A stretch of DNA of 64,000 nt from Sulfuricaulis sp049587675 (GTDB taxonomy: Bacteria; Pseudomonadota; Gammaproteobacteria; Acidiferrobacterales; Sulfurifustaceae): NCBI RefSeq assembly GCF_049587675.1, contig NZ_JBAVEJ010000057.1, positions 1 to 64,000 of the forward strand. Direction: 5' to 3'. The translations under genes were made by a program, and so were the position numbers. Below are positions 43,129-51,951 of this stretch, piece by piece. The stretch's first letter is position 1. Every line of letters begins with the position of its first letter. The notes beneath the pieces were generated by a model that searched no databases, was not told where the DNA came from, and saw nothing but the letters and a program-made list of their open reading frames with translations.

Positions 43129-43283
43129 TTTAATGACAGGCTTGGGCAGCTTTGCCCAAAAATGGCAGCACCGCTATAAAAATTGGCTCTGGAAAACTAT
43201 AATTAAAGGTGGTAATTTTAAAAAAATATATTATATTTCAATGGGTCACGTTAGCCGCCCCACCGGTAACCGACGGGTGGGGA
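43129..43283. other. Region between pilR and the pilin promoter
   Basis: AT-rich stretch with a hairpin TTGGGCA / TGCCCAA (43142-43159) after pilR, lacking a T-run. It is the expected place for PilR-binding sites; none could be identified by eye. Confidence 0.4.
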
Positions 43284-43300
43284 TTGGCATAGAACATGCA
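43284..43300 (+). promoter_or_regulatory. Sigma-54 promoter of the major pilin gene
   Basis: TTGGCAT-AGAACA-TGCA: GG at 43286-43287 and GC at 43298-43299 are separated by exactly 10 bases, as sigma-54 needs. pilR, an activator of this class, is immediately upstream. Transcription would start near 43311. Confidence 0.8.
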
Positions 43301-43514
43301 CCATTAATGCCCAGACGTATGTAAATCTGGCCGCGCCCCTGCTGAATTGACTTCGGGAGGGGCTCTGCTAAGTAGGTAAGTGAGGATGTCGCGGAAAGCA
43401 TCGGCCTGACTGGAAGTCAGGACCCCTTGCTAGCAAACGGTCCCCGTTTAAGGAGAAACAGGGCCGGTTATTTCCGAGGCACCCTCGTAACAGCAATATC
43501 CAATTGGAGGTTTT
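43301..43514 (+). other. Long structured leader of the pilin mRNA
   Basis: About 200 bases between the predicted start of transcription and the pilin ATG. It contains the perfect hairpin CCTGACT-GGA-AGTCAGG (43405-43421), a GCCCCT / AGGGGC pairing (about 43335-43361) and a self-complementary stretch GGTCCCCGTTT...AAACAGGGCC (about 43439-43464). GGAGG at 43506-43510 is the ribosome site. No known riboswitch class was recognised. Confidence 0.5.
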
Positions 43515-43961
43515 ATGAAAAAGCTGCAACAGGGTTTTACACTTATCGAATTGATGATCGTGGTAGCGATCATCGGCATTCTGGCTGCCATCGCGGTGCC
43601 AGCGTATCAGGACTATACGATCCGGTCGCGCGTGTCGGAAGCCGCAAGCTTGGCGGGCGCTGCGCGAACCGCCGTTGACGTCTTGCATGCGGAAGGTGTT
43701 CCGCTCGCTTCGCTCCCGACAACCGGCAACGCAAGCTACGGCCTAACGCAGGGCACTAGCTATAACGCCAAGTACGTGTCATACGTGTCCGTATTAGGCG
43801 CCGGCGTCGTGCAGGTGGGCTTGAGAAGCGGTGGCAATCTGGGTATGGGTACCGCGGCAGGTACGATGTTGCAGTATACACCGAGCGATCACGGTGGAAA
43901 CCTGATGTGGGTTGTCTCAAACTCCAGTACGACACCAACCAAGTACCGGCCGAAGACCTAA
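43515..43961 (+). CDS. pilA: Major type IV pilin, cysteine-free
   Basis: 148 residues. Leader MKKLQQG, cleavage before FTLIELMIVVAIIGILAAIAVPAYQDY, with Glu5 of the mature protein present. The globular domain has no cysteine at all, while type IVa pilins normally close the D-region with a disulfide; here the matching end reads LMWVVSNSSTTPTKYRPKT. The Ser/Thr-rich tail offers sites for O-glycosylation. It stands right before a glycosyltransferase cluster and after pilSR. Confidence 0.92.
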   Translation: MKKLQQGFTLIELMIVVAIIGILAAIAVPAYQDYTIRSRVSEAASLAGAARTAVDVLHAEGVPLASLPTTGNASYGLTQGTSYNAKYVSYVSVLGAGVVQVGLRSGGNLGMGTAAGTMLQYTPSDHGGNLMWVVSNSSTTPTKYRPKT

Positions 43962-43988
43962 TCATAATCAATAGGTTTTCTTTCCATC

Positions 43989-44014
43989 AAGGGCGACTTC
44001 GGTCGCCCTTGGTT
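43989..44014 (+). terminator. Terminator of the pilin gene
   Basis: Perfect stem AAGGGCGAC-TTCG-GTCGCCCTT followed by GGTTTT. The short T-run suggests that some read-through into the downstream cluster could occur. Confidence 0.75.
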
Positions 44015-44198
44015 TTGGTGCCGTAAAAAGTGCTCAAGTCGCCGGCATTTCCAAATAACTATATTTATAGCCAAGGTTCACGTAACGGCACAAACTTTCC
44101 CATAACATAAGGCGATCGCAAAGCTTGATAAGGAATCTGGACCGCATCGCCCCGCCAACTGGCCTATGCTATCTCCACGGCGCATTCAGGGAACTTTC

Positions 44199-46163
44199 AT
44201 GATCCGGCTGAATAACAAACGGCTTCTCGTTCCTCTCCTGGCGTTGGTTGTCGCACTCAGTGCGCTGATTTTTATGCCGGGCGTCTCCGGGCCTTATGTT
44301 TTCGACGACTATTCGAACCTGCTCGTCAACTCTTATCTGCGTATCCGTTCTATCGATATCGATTCACTCCGGCTCGCTTCTTACTCCCTGGCATCCGGAC
44401 CGCTGCATCGTCCGATCGCGATGGCGAGCTTTGCGATCAATTACTATTTTGCCGGTTCATTCTCTCCCTCTGTCCCCTATAAACTCACTAACATCATCTT
44501 GCATGCCGTCAACGGGATGCTGATCTTTTGGTTCATGCGTCTCGTACTGGCCCGAATCGCGCAGGTTTATTACCGCAGCCCGCACGTTGCAGGCGCAGTA
44601 GATACGCCTCATGCGCCTACACTGCTGGCCGGGGCGATTGCCTTGCTTTGGGTGATACATCCGATTCAGCTAACCAGCGTGCTCTATGTCGTTCAGCGGA
44701 TGACCGAACTCGCCACCCTGTTCACCCTGCTCGGATTGATCTGTTACCTGAGCGGGCGCAAGGCGATGCTCGCCGGAAAGAAAATCGGAGTCTGGCTCGC
44801 CGTAGCGGGGCCACTCGGCTTCGGCTGCCTTGGAATTTACAGCAAGGAAACAGCGTTATTGCTGCCTGTATTTATCCTGATCCTCGAATATATCCTGTTC
44901 GTGGATGAACTCCCGTGGCGCCACTGGCAGAATCTCAGTCTCTCCGTGAGGCGCCTGGTTCTAGGGGGCGCCGCCGTTATGCTGGCAACACTCGGTGCAT
45001 ACGTAATCCACATAGTGCTGCCGCTGTATCAAATTCGCAATTTCACCCTGATCGAAAGACTGATGACGGAAGGGCGGGTACTGCTCATCTATATCGCGCA
45101 AATCCTGGTTCCCCGGATAGATCAGTTCGCCCTGTTCCACGACGACATTTCCATTTCGAGATCGTTGATCACCCCATGGACCACCGCGCCGGCGCTTTTA
45201 TTGGTCGCCGGATCACCAGTTGCGGCAGTACTGTGGAGGAAAAAATATCCGCTTATTAGCCTGGGCATCCTGTGGTTCTTCGGTGGGCACATGTTGGAGT
45301 CCACGATATATCCACTCGAAATCATGCATGAGCATCGGAATTATCTTCCGTCCCTTGGCGTTCTTATGGTCGTCGCAGGCGCCGTTCACCTGCTTACTCA
45401 GCGTACGACGCAACGCAATTGGTGGTGGATTCTGCCCGGCCTGGCCCTTGTTTCCGGCGGAACGACATTCCTACGCGCACAACAGTGGTCAAGCTCGGAA
45501 AGTCTCTATTTCTTCGAAGCCAGTCATCATCCGCGCTCGGCCGGCGCGCAGATGGGGCTCGCTATGCTTCTCATGGAGAAAGGGGGGTACGATCACGGTA
45601 TGCAGGTCTACCGTCGCGCCGCGGAACTCAATCCTGACGAACCAGGGATACTGATCAACCTTCAAATGAGCGCTGCCCGCCACGACCGGCCACTTAATCC
45701 TGCCGACCACGAAGAAGTGTTGCGTCGCCTCCGTTCAAAGCCCCTCACGGCGACTACCGGATGGGCAATTAACAATATTGCCGACTGCATCTTCGACGCC
45801 TGCAAAACGCTCCAACCCTTGATGGAAGAATGGCTGAAAGCCCTGATAGAGAGACAGAGCATACGCTCCGTGGACCGTTCGTACTATTATCACCTGCTCG
45901 GGCGAACACTCATTGGGCAAGGTAGGATCAACGATGCCGTCGATGCATACCGAAAATCATACGAGCTCGATCCATATTACATCAGCCCGCTAGTCGAGTT
46001 AGCGGATATGTATATTCAGCTCGGACGGATGGATTATGCCAAAATCATCATCTCTGAAATTCAACGAGCCAATCAGCGTGTTCCCCATCCCAAGACGCGG
46101 GAAGTTGAAAAACTTGAATCATTGATTCGCGAACGTACGCTACCGTTGCGACAGGACAATTGA
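44199..46163 (+). CDS. TMTC-like GT-C membrane glycosyltransferase with TPR-like tail, copy 1
   Basis: 654 residues from ATG 44199, with AGGGAA before it (an upstream ATG at 44166 is less likely). About 11 membrane helices, then a soluble C-terminus with TPR-like repeats (AQMGLAMLLMEKGGYDHGMQ, YYYHLLGRTLIGQGRINDA). Motifs shared with its two downstream paralogues: GPYVFDDYSN in the first periplasmic loop (an acidic pair expected in GT-C catalysis), HRPIAMASFAINYY, HPIQLTSVLYVVQRM, KETALL, LFHDDI and HEHRNYLPS. Resembles TMTC-type O-mannosyltransferases. Placement right after the pilin suggests a pilin or lipid-linked glycan acceptor. Confidence 0.78.
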   Translation: MIRLNNKRLLVPLLALVVALSALIFMPGVSGPYVFDDYSNLLVNSYLRIRSIDIDSLRLASYSLASGPLHRPIAMASFAINYYFAGSFSPSVPYKLTNIILHAVNGMLIFWFMRLVLARIAQVYYRSPHVAGAVDTPHAPTLLAGAIALLWVIHPIQLTSVLYVVQRMTELATLFTLLGLICYLSGRKAMLAGKKIGVWLAVAGPLGFGCLGIYSKETALLLPVFILILEYILFVDELPWRHWQNLSLSVRRLVLGGAAVMLATLGAYVIHIVLPLYQIRNFTLIERLMTEGRVLLIYIAQILVPRIDQFALFHDDISISRSLITPWTTAPALLLVAGSPVAAVLWRKKYPLISLGILWFFGGHMLESTIYPLEIMHEHRNYLPSLGVLMVVAGAVHLLTQRTTQRNWWWILPGLALVSGGTTFLRAQQWSSSESLYFFEASHHPRSAGAQMGLAMLLMEKGGYDHGMQVYRRAAELNPDEPGILINLQMSAARHDRPLNPADHEEVLRRLRSKPLTATTGWAINNIADCIFDACKTLQPLMEEWLKALIERQSIRSVDRSYYYHLLGRTLIGQGRINDAVDAYRKSYELDPYYISPLVELADMYIQLGRMDYAKIIISEIQRANQRVPHPKTREVEKLESLIRERTLPLRQDN

Positions 46164-48178
46164 GAACCGTGATTGGCTGGCATCGAATACGAGTGCTAAT
46201 AGCTACTCTTGGTGTATGCGGCATAATCGCCATGGCAGTGACGCTCGCCTACTCTCCGGGACTCCATGGCCCCTTTGTCTTCGACGACATTCCCAATATC
46301 GTACGCAATTCCGCGATTCAGCTTTCCACGCTCCACCCGTCATCGCTATACGATGCGGTGGCAAACAGTCCAGGCAACGGACTTGGCCGGCCGCTGGCAG
46401 TACTCAGTTTTGCTATTAACTACTTCATCGCCGGAGATCTATCGAATACTTTCGCCTTCAAACTTACAAACCTGGCGATACACCTAACCAATGCAGCGTT
46501 GGTGTACTGGTTCGTTCTGCTCCTGCTGAGACAGACGGTGAAAATAAATCCGACGTTAATCAGCACACGCTGGCTGCCGACACTCGTCGCAGCTCTGTGG
46601 GCGCTCCACCCGTTAAACCTGACCTCTGTGCTTTACGTGGTACAGCGGATGACCTCCCTGTCTGCGCTGTTCGTGCTCCTGGGGATGATTTTGTTCCTCC
46701 ATGGACGCCAGCGTGTACATGAACAGAAACAATACGGGATGGCGCTGATCGTGGGTGGGTGGTTGACGGGGCTGATTCTTGGTACGGGGGCAAAAGAAAC
46801 TGCCGTATTGATACTCCTGTACATTCCGCTAACAGAGTACATCTTCTTTTCCCGTACGGATTTCCGCACTGCCGCTGGGATGCCCCTGCGTGCCTTCTAT
46901 GGACTAGCAATCATCCTGCCATTGCTGGCGATACTGGCTTGGGTGCTTACGCATCCCGAGCTTGTCCAGGAATCTTACAAGATACGGAACTTCGATATGA
47001 CGGCGCGGCTGCTGACCGAGCCGCGGGTATTGTGGTATTACCTATACCTATTATTTATTCCTAACATCACCGAGTTCAGTCTTTTTCATGATGATATTCC
47101 GATCAGTACCGGCCTGTTCACACCGTGGACCACGTTACCGGCCATCTTGACGCTGCTAGCCCTGACCGCGGCAGCCTTCGTGGGGAGAAAGAAATATCCG
47201 ATATTCAGCTTCGCGGTGCTGTGGTTCCTCGTTGGGCACAGCCTGGAGTCGAGTTTTTTGCCGCTCGAGATAGCGCACGAACATCGCAATTATCTTCCTG
47301 CCATTGGGCCGTTAATGGCCGCTGTTTATGCGCTGGGCGCCGCTTTTTCTGGCCGGAATCGGATATTTCTAACAGTGTGCGCGACACTAACGATCGCTCT
47401 GGCAAGCGTCACGTTTCTTCGTGCTCAGACGTGGGCCGGCGAAGAACAACTAATCGTAACCATAGCCCAAAATCATCCTCGCTCGGCCAGCGCACAGGCA
47501 ATGCTTGCAGAACTGTGCGCCGTACGCAAAGGGGATTTGATCCAGGCTCAACGATACTACGAGGCCGCGGCCGCGCTTGATCCCAACGAAATCAGCTATT
47601 CCATCAGAATGCTGATTAATGAAGTGAAAATATCATCTCTCGATACGAATGCTAGCGGAAAAATGTCAAGCCTCGTCGAACCAGGTCAATTACACGCCAT
47701 ACTTTCGACTCAGCGTCGTAACCAGATTAAGGACCATTTGTCCCGCAAAGCGCCAACGGCAACGACAATGCTTACCCTCGACGACCTGGCTTCACGCTTC
47801 ACACAAGCACCGCTCCTATATCATGATCTATATCCCTACGCCGCCGAGTGGTACCAGGCGATACTGAATAATCCCAACGTCTCACGTGATATACATGCGG
47901 CAACCGTGATCCATCTTTTCGAAATCAGCACAGCCGTGGGCGATCATGCAACCGCACTGAATACCGTAGTGACCGCAAGATTACATGACCCTGCTGAGCC
48001 CAGCTATGCTTTGATGGAAGCCGATGCCAGAATCGCGCTGCGCCAGTTCGAGAGAGCTGAAGAAATACTTCTACCCATCAAACGGAACCCAAATAGCTCC
48101 TCAGCGGATACCATGAATGACGTCGATATCCTTCTCACAAAAATCCGAGCCAGGCGCGGAAATCGCATAAAGCCTTAA
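46160..48178 (+). CDS. TMTC-like GT-C membrane glycosyltransferase, copy 2
   Basis: 672 residues from a TTG that overlaps the previous stop; a GTG at 46169 is an alternative start. Same layout as copy 1: GPFVFDDIPN, GRPLAVLSFAINYF, HPLNLTSVLYVVQRM, KETAVL, LFHDDI and HEHRNYLPAIG, then a soluble tail with a TPR-like QAQRYYEAAAALDPNE. The sequence has clearly diverged from the other two copies, which argues for different acceptor or donor sugars and not for a fresh duplication. Confidence 0.78.
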   Translation: MRTVIGWHRIRVLIATLGVCGIIAMAVTLAYSPGLHGPFVFDDIPNIVRNSAIQLSTLHPSSLYDAVANSPGNGLGRPLAVLSFAINYFIAGDLSNTFAFKLTNLAIHLTNAALVYWFVLLLLRQTVKINPTLISTRWLPTLVAALWALHPLNLTSVLYVVQRMTSLSALFVLLGMILFLHGRQRVHEQKQYGMALIVGGWLTGLILGTGAKETAVLILLYIPLTEYIFFSRTDFRTAAGMPLRAFYGLAIILPLLAILAWVLTHPELVQESYKIRNFDMTARLLTEPRVLWYYLYLLFIPNITEFSLFHDDIPISTGLFTPWTTLPAILTLLALTAAAFVGRKKYPIFSFAVLWFLVGHSLESSFLPLEIAHEHRNYLPAIGPLMAAVYALGAAFSGRNRIFLTVCATLTIALASVTFLRAQTWAGEEQLIVTIAQNHPRSASAQAMLAELCAVRKGDLIQAQRYYEAAAALDPNEISYSIRMLINEVKISSLDTNASGKMSSLVEPGQLHAILSTQRRNQIKDHLSRKAPTATTMLTLDDLASRFTQAPLLYHDLYPYAAEWYQAILNNPNVSRDIHAATVIHLFEISTAVGDHATALNTVVTARLHDPAEPSYALMEADARIALRQFERAEEILLPIKRNPNSSSADTMNDVDILLTKIRARRGNRIKP

Positions 48179-48216
48179 CCAAGTCAGGACTGCTGTTGTC
48201 GCGAGAAACCGCCTAA

Positions 48217-50277
48217 ATGTCGATCAACTTACCTAGAGCTGAAAACCACGCGATAAGACGCGGCCTCATTACCGTCTTTTATCTTGCGGCAATTCTGCTC
48301 GTTGTCTACTTGGCCTATCTGCCCGGGCTGCAAGGCCCTTTCGTTCTCGACGATGCCGAGAATATCTCTCGTGACCCCTCCATCGCGATAAGGGAACTCA
48401 ACTGGGAAGGAATACGACAGGCGTTGGGCGCCGATGAACGGGCACCTCTCAAGCGTCCGCTGGCTGCATTGACCTTCGCCTTGAACTATTACTGGGCGGG
48501 AGGATTCGACGCAACCTGGTATTTCAAGGTCATCAATCTCGCCATCCACGCCATCAACAGCGTGCTGGTATACGGCGTTGCATACCTTCTGTTGTTGTCG
48601 CCACGACCGCGTGAAACACTGACGCAACCTCAAAGACAGGCTGTGGCACTCCTCGGGACGGCATTATGGGCCATCCACCCGATCCAGCTGACAAACGTAT
48701 TGTACGTAGTACAGCGAATGAACAGCCTCGCAACATTGTTCATACTCTTGGGGTTGATACTGTTCATGCTGGGACGACAGCGATTATCTGCTTCGCCGGT
48801 GAAGGCGCTTTGGTTAATGTCCATCGGGGCCATTGGGGGTATGACGCTGGGCATTGCTGCAAAGGAAAATGCAGCATTAATTCCTCTTTATCTTCTTGTC
48901 ATTGAGTACACACTTTTTTCGAGGAATGGCCTGGACAAACGGACACGACATCATCTTTATGCGTTTTACGCATTCAGTATTGCAATACCGGCGGCGGTCT
49001 TCGTCACCTACATTGCCACCCATCCCAAATTCATTGCGGACGCATTTTCAACAAGACAATTCACAGCATACGAACGGCTACTGACGGAAACACGCGTTTT
49101 ATGGTATTACGTCAGTCTTCTGCTTGTTCCGAGCACGAACCGGCTCAGTCTGTTCCACGACGACATCTTGCAAAGCCATGGTCTTTTCGATCCGTTCTCG
49201 ACATTTTTTGCCGTATGCGGGATTGCGGCTACGCTGGTGTTCTCGTTACTTTATGCGAAACGGATTCCTCTCGTCGCATTCGCTATATTGTGGTTTCTGG
49301 TCGGACACAGCATGGAATCCACGGTTATTGATCTCGAACTCGTCTACGAACATCGCAATTATCTGCCAAGCCTAGGCCCACTCCTCGCTTTCGCGTACGG
49401 GCTGATTGTGCTCACAAAGATCGGATCTTCGAGCAAAATACTGTGGTACGGAAGCGCAATAATATTGGTAGTAATTCTTGGAATCAGCACGTGGGTCCGC
49501 GCCGATTCCTGGAAAAACATCCATACATTCGCCGTCACCGAAGCACAACATCATCCCATGTCAGAGCGCGCCAACGACTTCGCCGCACGTGTTAGTCTTG
49601 TAGAAAACCACGATATCGGCGAAGCTCTGAAATATACACTGCAAGGTCTGAAAGCGGCGCCGAGGGAGGTCGGATTTTGGATCGACCTGAAAGTCTTATT
49701 AGCGTTGCTTCCGTCTCAGTATAATTATATTTCCGTCGCTAACTTATCCATACCTCCTGAACTTACCGCTCACGAGACAATTCCGCGGCTGCTTCGCGAA
49801 ATGCCCGTATCCGTCCATGGCGTTGTTTCGCTTGAAAACCTGCGGCGGTGCGTGGTAATGCCTCCACATCCGTGCATATCAATACGCGAAATGGCTGCAC
49901 AGTGGATTATTTTGGCTGCGGATGAATCACAAACTTCGCACGACTACCGCGGGATACTCGCTGCAAACGCCGCGCAAATTCTCGCCTACACTGGTGACAA
50001 TATGCGGGCGTACGAATACATGAATCGCGCCTCGGCAGCACTTCCGGATTTAATGTCGTATAAGCTTGCAAAAGCGGAATATCTGCTGAAACTGGGATGC
50101 CCTGACCAAGCCAGGCCTGTGATCGAGCAGCTTGAGCAGATGAAACAGAGAAAGAATACGAACAATTTGACAAATCAGACTTCACTGACCCGGCTGAAGG
50201 AAGTCTACAGCGCCTTGTTGAAGCAAGGCTCCGATACGACAGACTCGAGGCATTTATGCTATAAATTAGATAAATAA
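48217..50277 (+). CDS. TMTC-like GT-C membrane glycosyltransferase, copy 3
   Basis: 686 residues. GPFVLDDAEN, KRPLAALTFALNYY, HPIQLTNVLYVVQRM, KENAAL, LFHDDIL and YEHRNYLPS mark it as the third paralogue. The C-terminal soluble part is less clearly TPR. It lies 38 bases after copy 2 and 17 bases before the GT2 gene, so all are probably one transcript. Confidence 0.78.
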   Translation: MSINLPRAENHAIRRGLITVFYLAAILLVVYLAYLPGLQGPFVLDDAENISRDPSIAIRELNWEGIRQALGADERAPLKRPLAALTFALNYYWAGGFDATWYFKVINLAIHAINSVLVYGVAYLLLLSPRPRETLTQPQRQAVALLGTALWAIHPIQLTNVLYVVQRMNSLATLFILLGLILFMLGRQRLSASPVKALWLMSIGAIGGMTLGIAAKENAALIPLYLLVIEYTLFSRNGLDKRTRHHLYAFYAFSIAIPAAVFVTYIATHPKFIADAFSTRQFTAYERLLTETRVLWYYVSLLLVPSTNRLSLFHDDILQSHGLFDPFSTFFAVCGIAATLVFSLLYAKRIPLVAFAILWFLVGHSMESTVIDLELVYEHRNYLPSLGPLLAFAYGLIVLTKIGSSSKILWYGSAIILVVILGISTWVRADSWKNIHTFAVTEAQHHPMSERANDFAARVSLVENHDIGEALKYTLQGLKAAPREVGFWIDLKVLLALLPSQYNYISVANLSIPPELTAHETIPRLLREMPVSVHGVVSLENLRRCVVMPPHPCISIREMAAQWIILAADESQTSHDYRGILAANAAQILAYTGDNMRAYEYMNRASAALPDLMSYKLAKAEYLLKLGCPDQARPVIEQLEQMKQRKNTNNLTNQTSLTRLKEVYSALLKQGSDTTDSRHLCYKLDK

Positions 50278-50294
50278 ACTTGGTCTAGAAAATT

Positions 50295-51155
50295 ATGTCG
50301 CAAGACGTATCGATTATTATCCCTGCAAAAAACGAGTTCGCCAGTTTGTGTCTCCTTCTGCCTGCATTGCGGAAAAACCACCCCGGCGCAGAAATCATTG
50401 TGGTAAGTGACGGTTCGACGGACGATACCGAAAAAGTCTGTGTCACACATAATGTCGTGTTGCTGAAACATCCATACAGTATGGGCAACGGCGCGGCAGT
50501 AAAATCTGGCGCGCGCGCCGCCCATGGAAAAATTCTGGTCTTCATGGATGCCGATGGGCAACACAACCCCGAAGACATACCCAGATTGCTGTCTAAATTG
50601 CAAGAAGGTTATGACATGGTTGTAGGGGCGCGCCATAGTAATTCACAGGCGAGTCTGGGCAGGTCATATGCCAATAAGATATACAATTGGTTGGCGAGTT
50701 GGATGGTTGGGCAAAAGATTGATGATTTGACCTCGGGATTCAGGGCTGTGCATGCTGATAAGTTTCGTCAGTTTCTTTATCTGCTGCCGAACGGATTTTC
50801 CTATCCCACAACCATTACCATGAGTTTCTTCCGTGCTGGTTTTACTGTCACTTACGTTCCGATCTTCGCCGGCCGGCGTGAAGGAAAAAGCCATGTTCGC
50901 ATCGTGCACGACGGTGTGCGTTTTCTGCTCATTATATTCAAGGTCGGCACCCTGTACGCACCGCTGAAGTTCTTTTTCCCGATCAGCCTTGGGTTCTTTT
51001 TTACCGGCCTGTTTTATTATCTCTACACATTCATCAGTTACCGGCATTTCACCAATATGAGTGCGTTGCTGTTTATCACCTCCGTACTGGTATTCCTTAT
51101 CGGGCTGGTTTCCGAACAGATTACCGTCCTGAATTATAAGGACAGCGAAAAATAA
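50295..51155 (+). CDS. GT2 polyprenol-phosphate glycosyltransferase (DPM1-like)
   Basis: 286 residues. GT-A fold with SIIIPAKNE, VVSDGSTDDT and the metal site MDADGQHNPED, then LTSGFRAVHADKF and RREGKSHVRIV. Two membrane helices at the C-terminus. Family members transfer a sugar from a nucleotide to polyprenol phosphate, which is the donor GT-C enzymes use in the periplasm. Downstream of the three GT-C genes. Confidence 0.85.
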   Translation: MSQDVSIIIPAKNEFASLCLLLPALRKNHPGAEIIVVSDGSTDDTEKVCVTHNVVLLKHPYSMGNGAAVKSGARAAHGKILVFMDADGQHNPEDIPRLLSKLQEGYDMVVGARHSNSQASLGRSYANKIYNWLASWMVGQKIDDLTSGFRAVHADKFRQFLYLLPNGFSYPTTITMSFFRAGFTVTYVPIFAGRREGKSHVRIVHDGVRFLLIIFKVGTLYAPLKFFFPISLGFFFTGLFYYLYTFISYRHFTNMSALLFITSVLVFLIGLVSEQITVLNYKDSEK

Positions 51156-51159
51156 AAAG

Positions 51160-51951
51160 ATGTCCGGGGAAAATAAGGGGTCCATATTCGACTTTCTAGT
51201 GACGCCCGCGCCGCGTTACCTGATGCGGCTCGCACTGATCGAACAACTGGTAATGCGACTGCCGACCGGCGTTCGGTCTTTTCTTGAAATTGGTCCTGGC
51301 ATGGGCGATACGAGTTTATATCTCAGCCAGTGTTTTCCCGAAGCCGACGGGACGTTGCTCGATTTCTCTGACGATTGTATGGATATACTTCGTCAACGCA
51401 CCGCCAATAAATCGCGTCTGCGGTTGATGACGGGTGATTTCATGGGCATGACGCGAGAAAAACATTACGATCTGATCGTCGCGTGCGAAGTGCTCGAACA
51501 TATTCGAGACGACAAGGCGGCACTCGGCATCATCTCCGAGCTGTTGTCTCCCGGCGGCTACTTCATCTTTTCCGCGCCGGCCTTTATGCGAAAGTGGCAA
51601 CACGTCGATGAGTATGCCGGACACTATCGGCGTTACGAGCGCGCCGAACTCATCGAAAAGTTCACGGCCAGCGGTCTTCACATCGACACGTTGTGGTGCT
51701 TCGGCTTCCCGATCACACAGCTACTTTACCCTCTGCGGGAACTCTATTACGGCATGTCGCGCCGAAGGCAACATCTATCGAAAGAAGATGCTACCAAGCG
51801 TAGCGGCATCGAACGACCGCTTATCGGCAGAACCCGCGCAATATTGTTGGCACACCTGCTCCGACCTTTTTATTTCTTGCAAAACTGCGTGAAGCATACG
51901 GATTTAGGCGACGGCTTTCTTGTTTTGGCGCAAAAGGGACGCCCGGCATGA
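51160..51951 (+). CDS. SAM-dependent methyltransferase
   Basis: 263 residues. Class I Rossmann methyltransferase: FLEIGPGMGDTSLYLS (motif I), LLDFSDDCMD, YDLIVACEVLEHIRDD and LLSPGGYFIFSAP. The substrate may be a sugar or lipid intermediate of the cluster; not readable. Starts 4 bases after the GT2 stop and overlaps the next gene. Confidence 0.82.
   Translation: MSGENKGSIFDFLVTPAPRYLMRLALIEQLVMRLPTGVRSFLEIGPGMGDTSLYLSQCFPEADGTLLDFSDDCMDILRQRTANKSRLRLMTGDFMGMTREKHYDLIVACEVLEHIRDDKAALGIISELLSPGGYFIFSAPAFMRKWQHVDEYAGHYRRYERAELIEKFTASGLHIDTLWCFGFPITQLLYPLRELYYGMSRRRQHLSKEDATKRSGIERPLIGRTRAILLAHLLRPFYFLQNCVKHTDLGDGFLVLAQKGRPA

Noticed and set aside
43380..43514. c-di-GMP riboswitch in the pilin leader
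   Set aside because: Neither the GEMM-I core (CAAACC, CGAAAG, GGGACGCAAAGCC) nor the class II core could be found.
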